From contig CAZGLR010000069.1 in NCBI GenBank assembly GCA_964526635.1, positions 1 through 17,774 on the forward strand: a stretch of 17,774 nucleotides of DNA, written 5' to 3'. The notes below the pieces were generated by a model, which saw only the letters and a list, made by a program, of their open reading frames with translations, did no database searches and was not told the origin of the DNA. The DNA comes from CAZGLR01 sp964526635. Lineage in GTDB: Bacteria > Zixibacteria > MSB-5A5 > GN15 > JAAZOE01. The translations under genes were made by a program, and so were the position numbers. Of this stretch, positions 1-6,494 are shown piece by piece; within the stretch, counting starts at the first letter, position 1; every line of letters begins with the position of its first letter.

Positions 1-146
1 AATCATGAAGAAACATCCGGTGGAGGTCTGTCGAAAGCAGAAAGAATCGAGAACAATGCGAGAAGGCCAGGTTGAGTCAGCCTCAGTAAAAGTACGCGCA
101 TGATTCCGATAATTGTACTTGCCGCAGAATTTTCCCGAGTCTGACT

Positions 147-178
147 TGTCTTGGACGAAAATCCACGGATGATGTAAT
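147..178 (+). promoter_or_regulatory. Weak candidate promoter for the envelope ABC/DUF1573 operon
   Basis: TTGGAC (151-156) is followed after 16 bases by TGTAAT (173-178), which is one base off the -10 consensus; the -35 match is poor. It lies about 70 bases before the first start codon at 251. The rest of 1-250 shows no convincing gene. Two forward frames open at the window edge end at 75 and 103, and either could be the tail of an upstream gene, but neither is recognisable. Confidence 0.22.
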
Positions 179-250
179 CTCGCCTGAGTTCTCGAATACA
201 GGCTCTTGAAGACAATGACGACAAATAGTACTACACAGTAAGGAGTAGAC

Positions 251-1018
251 ATGATCAATTTCAAACAATTTTTGGCGTTACTGCTGATTGGGACCTGTCT
301 GCCGGTGCTGTCACTGGCAGCTACAAACGAGCAGCTTAAGACGGCCGCCTCCAATGGCAATGTTGCCTTTGTGGTGGTTACCGCACCCGGGGCAGCCGGA
401 GTTGACCAGGCTAAAACAATAGCGCAACAAGCCGTAAATCAAATTCCCGGCTCTGTAATGATTGAATCAAATCGTGCCGATGCCGCCAATGCAGAATTCA
501 TCCAGAAATACAGCTTGGCTTCTGCGCCGGTACCCTTGATCCTCGTTTTTGGATCCAACGGCGTTATCGCCGGCGGCAACGTAGCCTCGCGGGTAAATCC
601 TCAGCAACTTGTTGCGATGGTGCCCAGCCCCAAGAAAGCAGAAGTGATTGAAGCTATTCAGTCCGGCAAATCTGTTTATGTGACGGCGTCCCGACCGAGC
701 ATGAATTCCGCGTCCCAAGTGATGAGCGGCTGCGCCATGGCGTGTTCCAAGATGATGGGCAGGGGAACGACCGTTGAAGTGAATATGGATGATCCGGTCG
801 AAGAGAATTTCCTCCGTCAGCTGAAGGTCAATCTACAGTCCGACGAACCAGTTACGGTAGTTATTAATGCCAAGGGGCAGGTCACGGGATCATACACTGG
901 TACTGTCGAAGTAGACAAACTTATTACTTCGGCAACCAAGGTGGTGGCCAGCGGTTGCTGTCCGCCAGGAAGCGGCGCAAGCTGCGGGCCGACGCCCGGC
1001 AAAACCGGCGGTAAATAA
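251..1018 (+). CDS. Secreted thioredoxin-fold-like protein with cysteine-rich C-terminus
   Basis: A 255-residue protein preceded by AGGAG (241-245), five bases before ATG. Residues 1-23 form a signal peptide ending SLA/A, so the protein should be exported. The mature part looks like two thioredoxin-like halves. Residues about 35-125 have a strand-helix-strand pattern and a 'SAPVPLILVF' segment resembling the cis-Pro region, but APGAAG stands where CxxC would be. Residues about 140-230 repeat the pattern with 'EPVTVVINAKG'. Cysteines are C161 and C165 (GCAMAC) and C236, C237 and C245 in a Gly/Pro-rich tail. It is the first gene of a tight operon with an ABC exporter-type permease, three bases away. 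No function is established. It could be a metal(loid)- or thiol-handling periplasmic partner of the ABC transporter and the DUF1573 protein, which is inference. The fold call is by eye and moderate. Confidence 0.8.
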   Translation: MINFKQFLALLLIGTCLPVLSLAATNEQLKTAASNGNVAFVVVTAPGAAGVDQAKTIAQQAVNQIPGSVMIESNRADAANAEFIQKYSLASAPVPLILVFGSNGVIAGGNVASRVNPQQLVAMVPSPKKAEVIEAIQSGKSVYVTASRPSMNSASQVMSGCAMACSKMMGRGTTVEVNMDDPVEENFLRQLKVNLQSDEPVTVVINAKGQVTGSYTGTVEVDKLITSATKVVASGCCPPGSGASCGPTPGKTGGK

Positions 1019-1021
1019 TCT

Positions 1022-2248
1022 ATGGCTTTCACCTTTCGAACGATTGTCCTCAAGGAGATCAACCGACGCAAGGGGCGGCTAATTTCCGGGCTGTTGACTA
1101 TTACCCTGGGAATCGCAGTCATAGTAGCGATCCAGTCTATTACCTCGGTCTCACGGCAGGTTGTGGCCAAAAAACTGGATCTCCTCGGCGCGAATATCAT
1201 GGTGCTTCCCCAGGGGGCCACAGTAGACGACTATTTCTCGGCCGATGTCGATGCCCCGACATTCCCTGAAGAATATGTCGACCGCATCGCAACTTCAATG
1301 ATTCCCGGTGTGGATAATATGTCTCCCAAGTTGAGTCGCCGAGTTGATATCGACGGCTTGTCGGTCATTCTAACCGGCATACTCCCGGCCAGCGAGTTGG
1401 CCTCGAAACCGATCTGGCAGGCATCGGGTCTTATGGGCGCTGAGCTTGATTTGGCCTGTGCCCCATCGGACGACAAAGAATCGTCACTTACTGAGGAGGA
1501 TCTGAAAGCACAACGAAAAAAGGTAGATTCTCTCGGCATGAGCGAAGTGTGGATCGGCAGTTCAGTCGCTGAACGCCTCAAACTCGGGGCAGGCTCAGAT
1601 TTGCCAATTCAAGGATCAACTTTCAGAGTCTCTCATGTCCTTCCGGAGACCGGCACTGTAGATGATAGCCGGGTATTTGCTCACTTACATGCGGTTCAGG
1701 GTTTGCTTGGCATCGAGGGTCAGGTGAGCAATATCGAGATTATGGGCTGTTGCAGTGAAATCTCCGATGGTCTATTGGGGAAGTTGCGCAACATTCTCCC
1801 GGACACTAAAATTGTTACTATCGGGAATATTGTTAATACTCAGATCGAAACAAACACTCTGATGGCAAAGGTTGCTCTGGTTTTACTGGTGATCATTGTG
1901 ATTGTCGGTTCGTTTTCTATCGGCAACTACATGTGGGCTAATGTGGAGGAACGCCGCAAAGAGATCGGGACTCTCATTACAATTGGCTGGGGAAGGAATC
2001 ATATCTACTGGCTGTTCCTCGTGAAAGCAATCATCCTGGGACTGTCCGGCGGAATTCTGGGCTACCTGGTCGGTACTGTAGCAGCTATCATCCTGGGTCC
2101 CTATTTTGCCGGCTTGTCTATATCTCCTGTCGTTAGCTATCTATGGTGGTCAGTGTTGGTCGCGGTCGTTATCGCCCTGGCGGGGAGTTGGTATCCGACG
2201 TTTCGTGCCGCTCGCATCGATCCCGCAATAATTATGCAGGAGATCTGA
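1022..2248 (+). CDS. FtsX/MacB-type ABC transporter permease
   Basis: A 408-residue inner-membrane permease with MacB/FtsX topology: one TM helix near residues 19-41, a large extracytoplasmic domain (about 45-280), then three C-terminal TM helices (about 282-303, 328-360, 373-390). The FtsX hallmarks are 'RRKEIGTLITIGWG' after TM2 and the C-terminal 'YPTFRAARIDPAIIMQEI', typical of MacB/LolC-like permeases. The extracytoplasmic domain has C146 and an adjacent pair C243-C244 (GCC), unusual for this fold and possibly metal- or thiol-related. It starts three bases after the thioredoxin-like gene and its TGA stop is two bases before the ATPase start. MacB-type pumps are mechanotransmission machines that act on periplasmic substrates, so a periplasmic partner is expected. 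The substrate is unknown. Confidence 0.92.
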   Translation: MAFTFRTIVLKEINRRKGRLISGLLTITLGIAVIVAIQSITSVSRQVVAKKLDLLGANIMVLPQGATVDDYFSADVDAPTFPEEYVDRIATSMIPGVDNMSPKLSRRVDIDGLSVILTGILPASELASKPIWQASGLMGAELDLACAPSDDKESSLTEEDLKAQRKKVDSLGMSEVWIGSSVAERLKLGAGSDLPIQGSTFRVSHVLPETGTVDDSRVFAHLHAVQGLLGIEGQVSNIEIMGCCSEISDGLLGKLRNILPDTKIVTIGNIVNTQIETNTLMAKVALVLLVIIVIVGSFSIGNYMWANVEERRKEIGTLITIGWGRNHIYWLFLVKAIILGLSGGILGYLVGTVAAIILGPYFAGLSISPVVSYLWWSVLVAVVIALAGSWYPTFRAARIDPAIIMQEI

Positions 2249-2250
2249 TT

Positions 2251-2916
2251 GTGATAGACATCAAAGGACTTACAAAGACATATACTCGCTCGAAACAGGT
2301 TGTTCATGCGCTGAACGATGTATCACTGACCATTGATGACGGTAGTTTCGTTGCGGTGACCGGTCCATCCGGATCGGGAAAGACAACGCTCCTCTTGTCA
2401 TTGGGTGGTCTCATCCATCCGAGTATAGGAACGGTGAGCTATTCCAATCAGAATCTGTACGATTTATCGTCTTCACGTTTGGCGGCCTTTCGTAACCGAA
2501 CCATAGGCTTCGTGCTGCAGACGTTCAATCTGGTGCCATATTTGACGGCGGTGGAAAATGTCATGCTGCCAATGCTGCCCTCCGGCAGAAATGGCTTTGA
2601 TCCCAAGGGGCGGGCCCTGGCGCTTCTGAAGCAGATGGGATTAGCTGATCGGAGCGATTTCCTGCCCAGAGAGCTTTCAATCGGTCAGCAGCAGCGAGTC
2701 GCGATTGCCCGTGCTCTCGGCAATGAACCAGAAGTCATTCTGGCCGATGAGCCGACCGGCAATCTGGACCCGTCGCTGGCCGAAGAGATCCTGGACGTCC
2801 TGCAGGATTTGAACACCAATCACAACAAAACTGTTGTCATGGTAACTCACAGCCCGCAGGCTGCGGCCAGGGCGGGAAAAGTCCTGAAGCTCCGAGACGG
2901 GATGCTGGTTTCATAA
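2251..2916 (+). CDS. ABC transporter ATP-binding protein (MacB/LolD class)
   Basis: A 221-residue cytoplasmic ATPase that powers the preceding permease. Residues 38-46 are the Walker A (GPSGSGKTT), Q90 is the Q-loop (FVLQTFNL), LSIGQQQR at 142-149 is the signature (Ile for the usual Gly), VILADEPTGNLD at 162-173 is Walker B plus D-loop, and VMVTHS carries the switch His. The start is taken as GTG at 2251, with AGGAG at 2238-2242. The frame is open further upstream to 2143, but that part overlaps the permease end in another frame and gives non-family sequence. The length and the motif 'IGFVLQTFNLVPYLTAVENVMLP' are typical of LolD/MacB-type ATPases. Confidence 0.94.
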   Translation: MIDIKGLTKTYTRSKQVVHALNDVSLTIDDGSFVAVTGPSGSGKTTLLLSLGGLIHPSIGTVSYSNQNLYDLSSSRLAAFRNRTIGFVLQTFNLVPYLTAVENVMLPMLPSGRNGFDPKGRALALLKQMGLADRSDFLPRELSIGQQQRVAIARALGNEPEVILADEPTGNLDPSLAEEILDVLQDLNTNHNKTVVMVTHSPQAAARAGKVLKLRDGMLVS

Positions 2917-2939
2917 GCTGATCAGGAGAATACGCGAAA

Positions 2940-4136
2940 GTGGCCAAGAGGAAACATTCCAAAAAATCACATACAAATCGGCAAAACGATAATCGGGTGT
3001 CAGTCAGGACCCGGAATCAGAAACGTAACCTCATTTTGACCTCCGCCCTGGGAGCATTAATTATAGCGATTATTGCCTTCCTGGTCCTCGGAAGTGATTC
3101 CAGCAGCAGCCCATCAGCCCAGTTATCTCCAGTAGTAACCCCGGAGAGTAATACGCGTACGGAACAGGCATCGGCACCGGCCTCCGGGAAAAGCGGGCCA
3201 TCCCTGAATATTCAGGAACCGTCGCATGATTTCGGTCTTATCTCGCAGGAAAATAAGGTCTCTCACACGTTTGTGGTCCAGAACACTGGTGATGAACCGC
3301 TGCGGCTCATTCGAGCGAAGGGATCGTGAGGATGCACAGCCGCAGTCCTGACTGACGCGGATATTCCCCCGGGTGGGGAAGGGAAAATAAAAGTCACCTT
3401 TGATTCCGGTCACAAAAGAGGCCGGCAGCAGAACACGATTACGGTGGAATCGAATGATCCGGTCAGACCGAAGGTGATTCTGTCGGTCTCTGCACAAATT
3501 GATATTCAATTCGGGTTTGAGACGCAAATTTTAGACTTCGGTCGACTTTTGAAAGGTGAAACAGCAACCAAAACAGCGATTGTGACCCTGAAGGATCATA
3601 CCAAGCGGAACCTGCTCGAAGTGACTTCAAAATCTCCATATATAGGTGCCGAAATCATCGAATCGACAACTACTGATGCGGATCGCATCGATATTGAAGT
3701 GACAGTGAAAGAAGGGGCACCGCCAGGAAAATTCAACGAATCTATAACTGTCAGGTTGTCTGATAACTCGTATAGAAGATCAAGTCTTGCCCTTAAGGGA
3801 GTGATTATCGGCAATATCGAGGCCACCCCTGAGTCAATTCGCCTTACGGCAGACACTTCACGATCCGTTGAAAACCAGATCGAGCAGAGTATTCGCGTTG
3901 TGCCTACGAACAATGACTTCACGTTTGACATATTTGGCGTCAGCGATCCCCGTGATCAGGTGTCTTTGGAAGTCGACACGATAGCCCTGGGGGAGCACTA
4001 TACGATAAGAGTCAGACCAAATGAAAAGGCTCTGGAAATGGGCCGGAATCTGGCTGGTGAAGTCAAGGTTTTGACAAGCGATAGCGAGCAGCCGGAATTT
4101 ATTATTCGGTACAGTATTATCTTTCCCAAAAGGTAG
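2940..4136 (+). CDS. Putative selenoprotein: membrane-anchored DUF1573 protein with in-frame TGA (Sec130)
   Basis: GTG start at 2940 with AGGAG at 2924-2928. The frame is interrupted only by TGA at 3327-3329 and then stays open to TAG at 4134-4136, giving 398 residues if TGA is selenocysteine. Residues 1-30 are highly basic and 31-50 are a TM anchor, so the rest faces the periplasm. A Ser/Pro/Thr linker leads to a DUF1573 (Ig-like, ASH-type) domain at about 88-190: 'EPSHDFGLI', 'FVVQNTGDEPLRLI', then S-U-G-C-T-A, then 'IPPGGEGKIKVTFD' and 'TITVESNDP'. Family members normally read S-C-G-C-T there, so TGA replaces the first Cys. C132 is the only cysteine in the whole protein. A second Ig-like module starts near 191 (ILDFG) and a third near 290, both without Cys. 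It is the fourth gene of the ABC operon. Alternatives are a nonsense mutation or a sequencing error; the exact Cys position and the long intact frame argue against them. Confidence 0.8.
3330..3367 (+). promoter_or_regulatory. Candidate bacterial SECIS hairpin after the TGA codon
   Basis: Immediately 3' of TGA 3327-3329, CCG (3340-3342) pairs with CGG (3358-3360) and CAGT (3343-3346) with ACTG (3351-3354). This leaves loop CCTG (3347-3350) and a three-base 3' bulge (3355-3357). GGA (3330-3332) can close an outer stem with TCC (3365-3367). The loop begins 17 bases after the TGA, within the usual bacterial SECIS range. The strict tetraloop lacks the expected G at its first positions; if the two upper pairs open, the loop starts GT. 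Support is therefore moderate and by eye only. Confidence 0.45.
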
Positions 4137-4181
4137 GGTGGGAATTCTTTTTGCCCGGTATAGTTAGATTTTCAAATTTTC

Positions 4182-4211
4182 TTGACAGGGGGAACGTATT
4201 CCTCATATAAT
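4182..4211 (+). promoter_or_regulatory. Consensus sigma-70-type promoter of the ars operon
   Basis: TTGACA (4182-4187) and TATAAT (4206-4211) are both perfect consensus hexamers, separated by 18 bases, about 160 bases before arsR. It is the strongest promoter match in the window, as suits a promoter held silent by a repressor. Confidence 0.82.
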
Positions 4212-4232
4212 TCGTTAAATGGCGAAATAACG
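4211..4232 (+). promoter_or_regulatory. Candidate ArsR operator (inverted repeats)
   Basis: Starting at the last base of the -10 box, CGTTA (4213-4217) and TAACG (4228-4232) form an inverted repeat with a 10-base gap. TTCG (4211-4214) and CGAA (4223-4226) form a second, overlapping one. Repressor binding here would cover the transcription start. ArsR/SmtB operators are AT-rich imperfect dyads at this kind of position; assignment to ArsR is inference from position. Confidence 0.5.
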
Positions 4233-4369
4233 GCTCATGAGATGGTTTGATTGTCTGAACGATGTGTCTCGACCGGCAACATGGAAACTGTAATGGCTTT
4301 GGACAGCGGACTGCTTGTTTGGGCCAACGGCCAGGCCGGCTAAGTTCGTATGAAGAGTGAGGTACTTAC

Positions 4370-4747
4370 ATGACGGTAGAAACCTCGCCCGAGGTGAAGG
4401 CGCTCAAGGCGTTGGGTGATGAAACCCGGATCAGAGCGGTTCTGGCTCTGCGGGATACTGAACTATGCGTTTGTCAGATTGTGGAACTGTTGGAACTGGC
4501 TCCTTCTACTGTCTCTAAACATTTGCACATACTCAAAGAGGCAGGCCTGGTTGAGTCCCGAAAAATAAGTCGGTGGGTTTTTTATAGTCTGTCCAAATCC
4601 GATGCCAGGGGGATCCCCAACGCTGCTCTAAACATGATCCTGGCAACGGCCCAGCACACGCAGCTGGCAAAAGCCGACAAACAGCGCCTTAAGGAGATTC
4701 TCAAGCTCGACCCGGAAAAATTATGTGAAAGGCAAAAGAAATGCTGA
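4370..4747 (+). CDS. arsR: ArsR-family arsenite-responsive repressor
   Basis: A 125-residue winged-helix repressor of the ArsR/SmtB family. 'ALGDETRIRAVLAL' is the N-terminal helix and 'APSTVSKHLHILKEAGLVESRKISRWVFYSLS' covers the recognition helix and wing. The ELCVCQ motif places C33 and C35 as in classic arsenite-sensing ArsR (ELCVCDLC in E. coli), but the third Cys of that motif is replaced by Val. C119 and C125 at the extreme C-terminus might supply another ligand. As(III) binding should release DNA and induce the operon. It is the first gene of the operon, with GAGG before ATG. Its TGA overlaps the start of arsC (4741). The leader between promoter and start is about 150 bases, long for a repressor gene. 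Confidence 0.95.
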   Translation: MTVETSPEVKALKALGDETRIRAVLALRDTELCVCQIVELLELAPSTVSKHLHILKEAGLVESRKISRWVFYSLSKSDARGIPNAALNMILATAQHTQLAKADKQRLKEILKLDPEKLCERQKKC

Positions 4748-5184
4748 AGATACTATTTTTGTGCACCGGCAACTCGTGCCGAAGCCAGATGGCCGAAGGT
4801 TGGGCACGAAAACTCAAAGGTGACGAAATTGATGCCTACTCGGCCGGTACCGAGAGTCACGGCCTCAACCCCAATGCCGTCAAGGTCATGGCCCAGGCAG
4901 GCGTTGACATATCCGGTCACAGCTCAAAAGCAGTGGCCGACCTCGAAACAAAAGAATTTGACTACGTCATAACTGTCTGCTCCGATGCTGACCAGAACTG
5001 CCCGATTTTTCCCGGGAAGGCGGTCAGGATTCATCATGGGTTTGATGATCCACCACGGCTGGCCAAGTCCGCACAGACTGAGGAAGAAGCCTTGTCACAC
5101 TACCGGCGCGTGCGGGATGAAATTAAGGCCTTTGTGGAAACGCTCCCGGAGAGCCTGCCGGTGACTGAAAGGAAGAAGGGATGA
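4741..5184 (+). CDS. arsC: Arsenate reductase, thioredoxin-coupled (LMW phosphatase fold), copy 1
   Basis: A 147-residue enzyme reducing arsenate to arsenite in the cytoplasm. The P-loop CTGNSCRS gives nucleophile C8 (plus C13), and VCSDADQNCP gives C80 and C87, matching the C10/C82/C89 relay of the Bacillus/Staphylococcus thioredoxin-linked ArsC. FDDPP near residue 101 carries the catalytic Asp loop. Its ATG lies inside the end of arsR (7-base overlap), and its TGA overlaps the arsM start as ATGA, implying translational coupling. The product arsenite can be methylated by ArsM or exported by Acr3. Confidence 0.96.
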   Translation: MLKILFLCTGNSCRSQMAEGWARKLKGDEIDAYSAGTESHGLNPNAVKVMAQAGVDISGHSSKAVADLETKEFDYVITVCSDADQNCPIFPGKAVRIHHGFDDPPRLAKSAQTEEEALSHYRRVRDEIKAFVETLPESLPVTERKKG

Positions 5185-6023
5185 CCCAGAGATCTGAGAA
5201 AGTGAACCACGACACAACCCGTGTCGTCCGCGAGGAATATGGCAAGATCGCTCAACAGGGTGGCTCCTGTTGCGGCCCGTCATCATGTTGCGGAGGCTCA
5301 ACGACTGATGCATTTGCATCAAGCATTGGCTACGTCAATGAAGATTTAAGCGGCCTGCCGGATGGCGCAAACCTGGGACTCTCCTGTGGTAACCCGACTG
5401 CTCTGGCATCGATCAAACCCGGAGACGCGGTTATTGATTTGGGAAGCGGTGCGGGCTTCGATGTCTTCATTGCGGCCCGTCAAGCAGGACCCACCGGGCG
5501 AGTGATCGGCATCGATATGACACCAGAAATGATATACAAGGCTCGAGAAAATAGCCGGGTTTTTCGAGAATCGTCCAGCCTCGAGAATACAGAGTTCCGA
5601 TTGGGCGAGATAGAACATCTCCCGATTGCGGATGCCTCAGCAGATATTGTGATTTCGAATTGCGTTATCAATCTGTCGCCTGACAAACCGCAAGTTTGGA
5701 GAGAGATTTTTCGAGTGCTCAAACCCGGCGGACGTGTGGCTGTATCTGATCTGGCGCTTCTGAGGCCACTTCCCGAAGAGGTTTGTGAGTCCTTAACAGC
5801 CCTGGTGGGCTGTATCGCGGGAGCCGTCCTCGTGAAAGAAACTGAAAAGATGATCAAAGCGGCGGGTTTGGTCGACGCGATGTTCGATGCCAAATCCGAC
5901 TATATCGACAGCATGAGCGAGTGGTCAGATCCGCTCTATAAAGAAATAGCCGGCAAGCTTCCGCCCGGCACCAAACCCGGTGATTTTGTAACCAGTTTGA
6001 ATATCATGGCGAGGAAGCCGTGA
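5181..6023 (+). CDS. arsM: Arsenite S-adenosylmethionine methyltransferase
   Basis: A 280-residue class I SAM-dependent methyltransferase converting As(III) to methylated arsenicals. SAM motif I is VIDLGSGAGFD (84-94), followed by 'GRVIGIDMTPEMIYKAREN' with the acidic ribose-binding residue. C69 (LSCGNP), C161 (SNCVINL) and C211 (VGCIAGA) correspond to the three conserved As(III)-binding cysteines of ArsM enzymes. An N-terminal double pair, C30-C31 and C36-C37 in a Gly/Ser-rich stretch, adds four thiols. It starts in an ATGA overlap with arsC and ends in a GTGA overlap with the second arsC, so these genes should be translationally coupled. Confidence 0.96.
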   Translation: MTQRSEKVNHDTTRVVREEYGKIAQQGGSCCGPSSCCGGSTTDAFASSIGYVNEDLSGLPDGANLGLSCGNPTALASIKPGDAVIDLGSGAGFDVFIAARQAGPTGRVIGIDMTPEMIYKARENSRVFRESSSLENTEFRLGEIEHLPIADASADIVISNCVINLSPDKPQVWREIFRVLKPGGRVAVSDLALLRPLPEEVCESLTALVGCIAGAVLVKETEKMIKAAGLVDAMFDAKSDYIDSMSEWSDPLYKEIAGKLPPGTKPGDFVTSLNIMARKP

Positions 6024-6466
6024 AACAAAACGTACTCTTTCTCTGTACCGGCAATTCCTGCCGGAGCCAGATGGCAGAAGGGTTCCTTCGCAGGTACGCA
6101 GGGGAACGCTTCGACGTATACAGTGCCGGACTTGAGCCAAGGACGGTGCACCCGCTTGCTATCCGGGTAATGGACGACATCGGGATAGACATCTCCAATC
6201 AGGTATCCAAAGGTGTGGATTCGGTGCTGGGCAAACAATCATTCTCGTATGCCATCTTTGTTTGTCAGCAAGCCGAAGAAAACTGTCCCAGTATTTACCC
6301 GTTTGCGCTGCAGAGGCTTTCCTGGCCATTCGACGACCCGGCTGCATTCGAGGGTAACGAAGAGGAAGTGCGTCATAAATTCCGTTCAGTGCGGGATGAG
6401 ATAGATGCAAAAATAAGAAGCTGGCTCGCTACGATCAATAAAGTCGAGCGTGTGGGCGGTGAGTGA
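6020..6466 (+). CDS. arsC: Arsenate reductase-like protein (LMW phosphatase fold), copy 2
   Basis: A 148-residue paralogue of the first ArsC, starting with GTG in a GTGA overlap with arsM. CTGNSCRSQMAEG gives C9 and C14, and VCQQAEENCP gives C82 and C89, so the complete three-cysteine relay is kept. The substrate loop differs from copy 1 (SWPFDDPAAFEG against HHGFDDPPRLAK), and this form resembles ArsC proteins often found beside acr3. It could be a second arsenate reductase with different kinetics or reductant, or act on another oxyanion. It is clearly diverged rather than a recent duplicate. Confidence 0.92.
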   Translation: MKQNVLFLCTGNSCRSQMAEGFLRRYAGERFDVYSAGLEPRTVHPLAIRVMDDIGIDISNQVSKGVDSVLGKQSFSYAIFVCQQAEENCPSIYPFALQRLSWPFDDPAAFEGNEEEVRHKFRSVRDEIDAKIRSWLATINKVERVGGE

Positions 6467-6494
6467 ATCCATCGGGTTGGAGGAGGTTTGTGCC

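Noticed and set aside
3..224. Reverse 73-residue open frame at the window start
   Set aside because: There is no ribosome site, domain or consistent composition; the forward edge frames are equally uninformative.
2143..2250. Longer start for the ABC ATPase
   Set aside because: The extension lies inside the permease end in another frame, is basic and unlike the family; GTG 2251 has a good AGGAG.
2940..3329. Complete 129-residue protein ending at TGA 3327
   Set aside because: It would cut the DUF1573 domain in its core motif; the continuation in the same frame is clearly family sequence.
3327..3329. Genome-wide recoding of TGA (code 4 or 25)
   Set aside because: TGA is the ordinary stop of the permease, arsR, both arsC, arsM, acr3 and pstC, where the following sequence is the next gene in another frame.
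3444..4136. Separate 230-residue gene starting at GTG 3444
   Set aside because: It is the same frame as 2940-3329, the bases between the TGA and 3444 encode the conserved second half of the DUF1573 domain, and there is no ribosome site or signal peptide at 3444.
4281..4343. Leader peptide gene before arsR
   Set aside because: It is a 20-residue frame with no ribosome site and no meaningful codon run; listed only as an aside in the leader finding.
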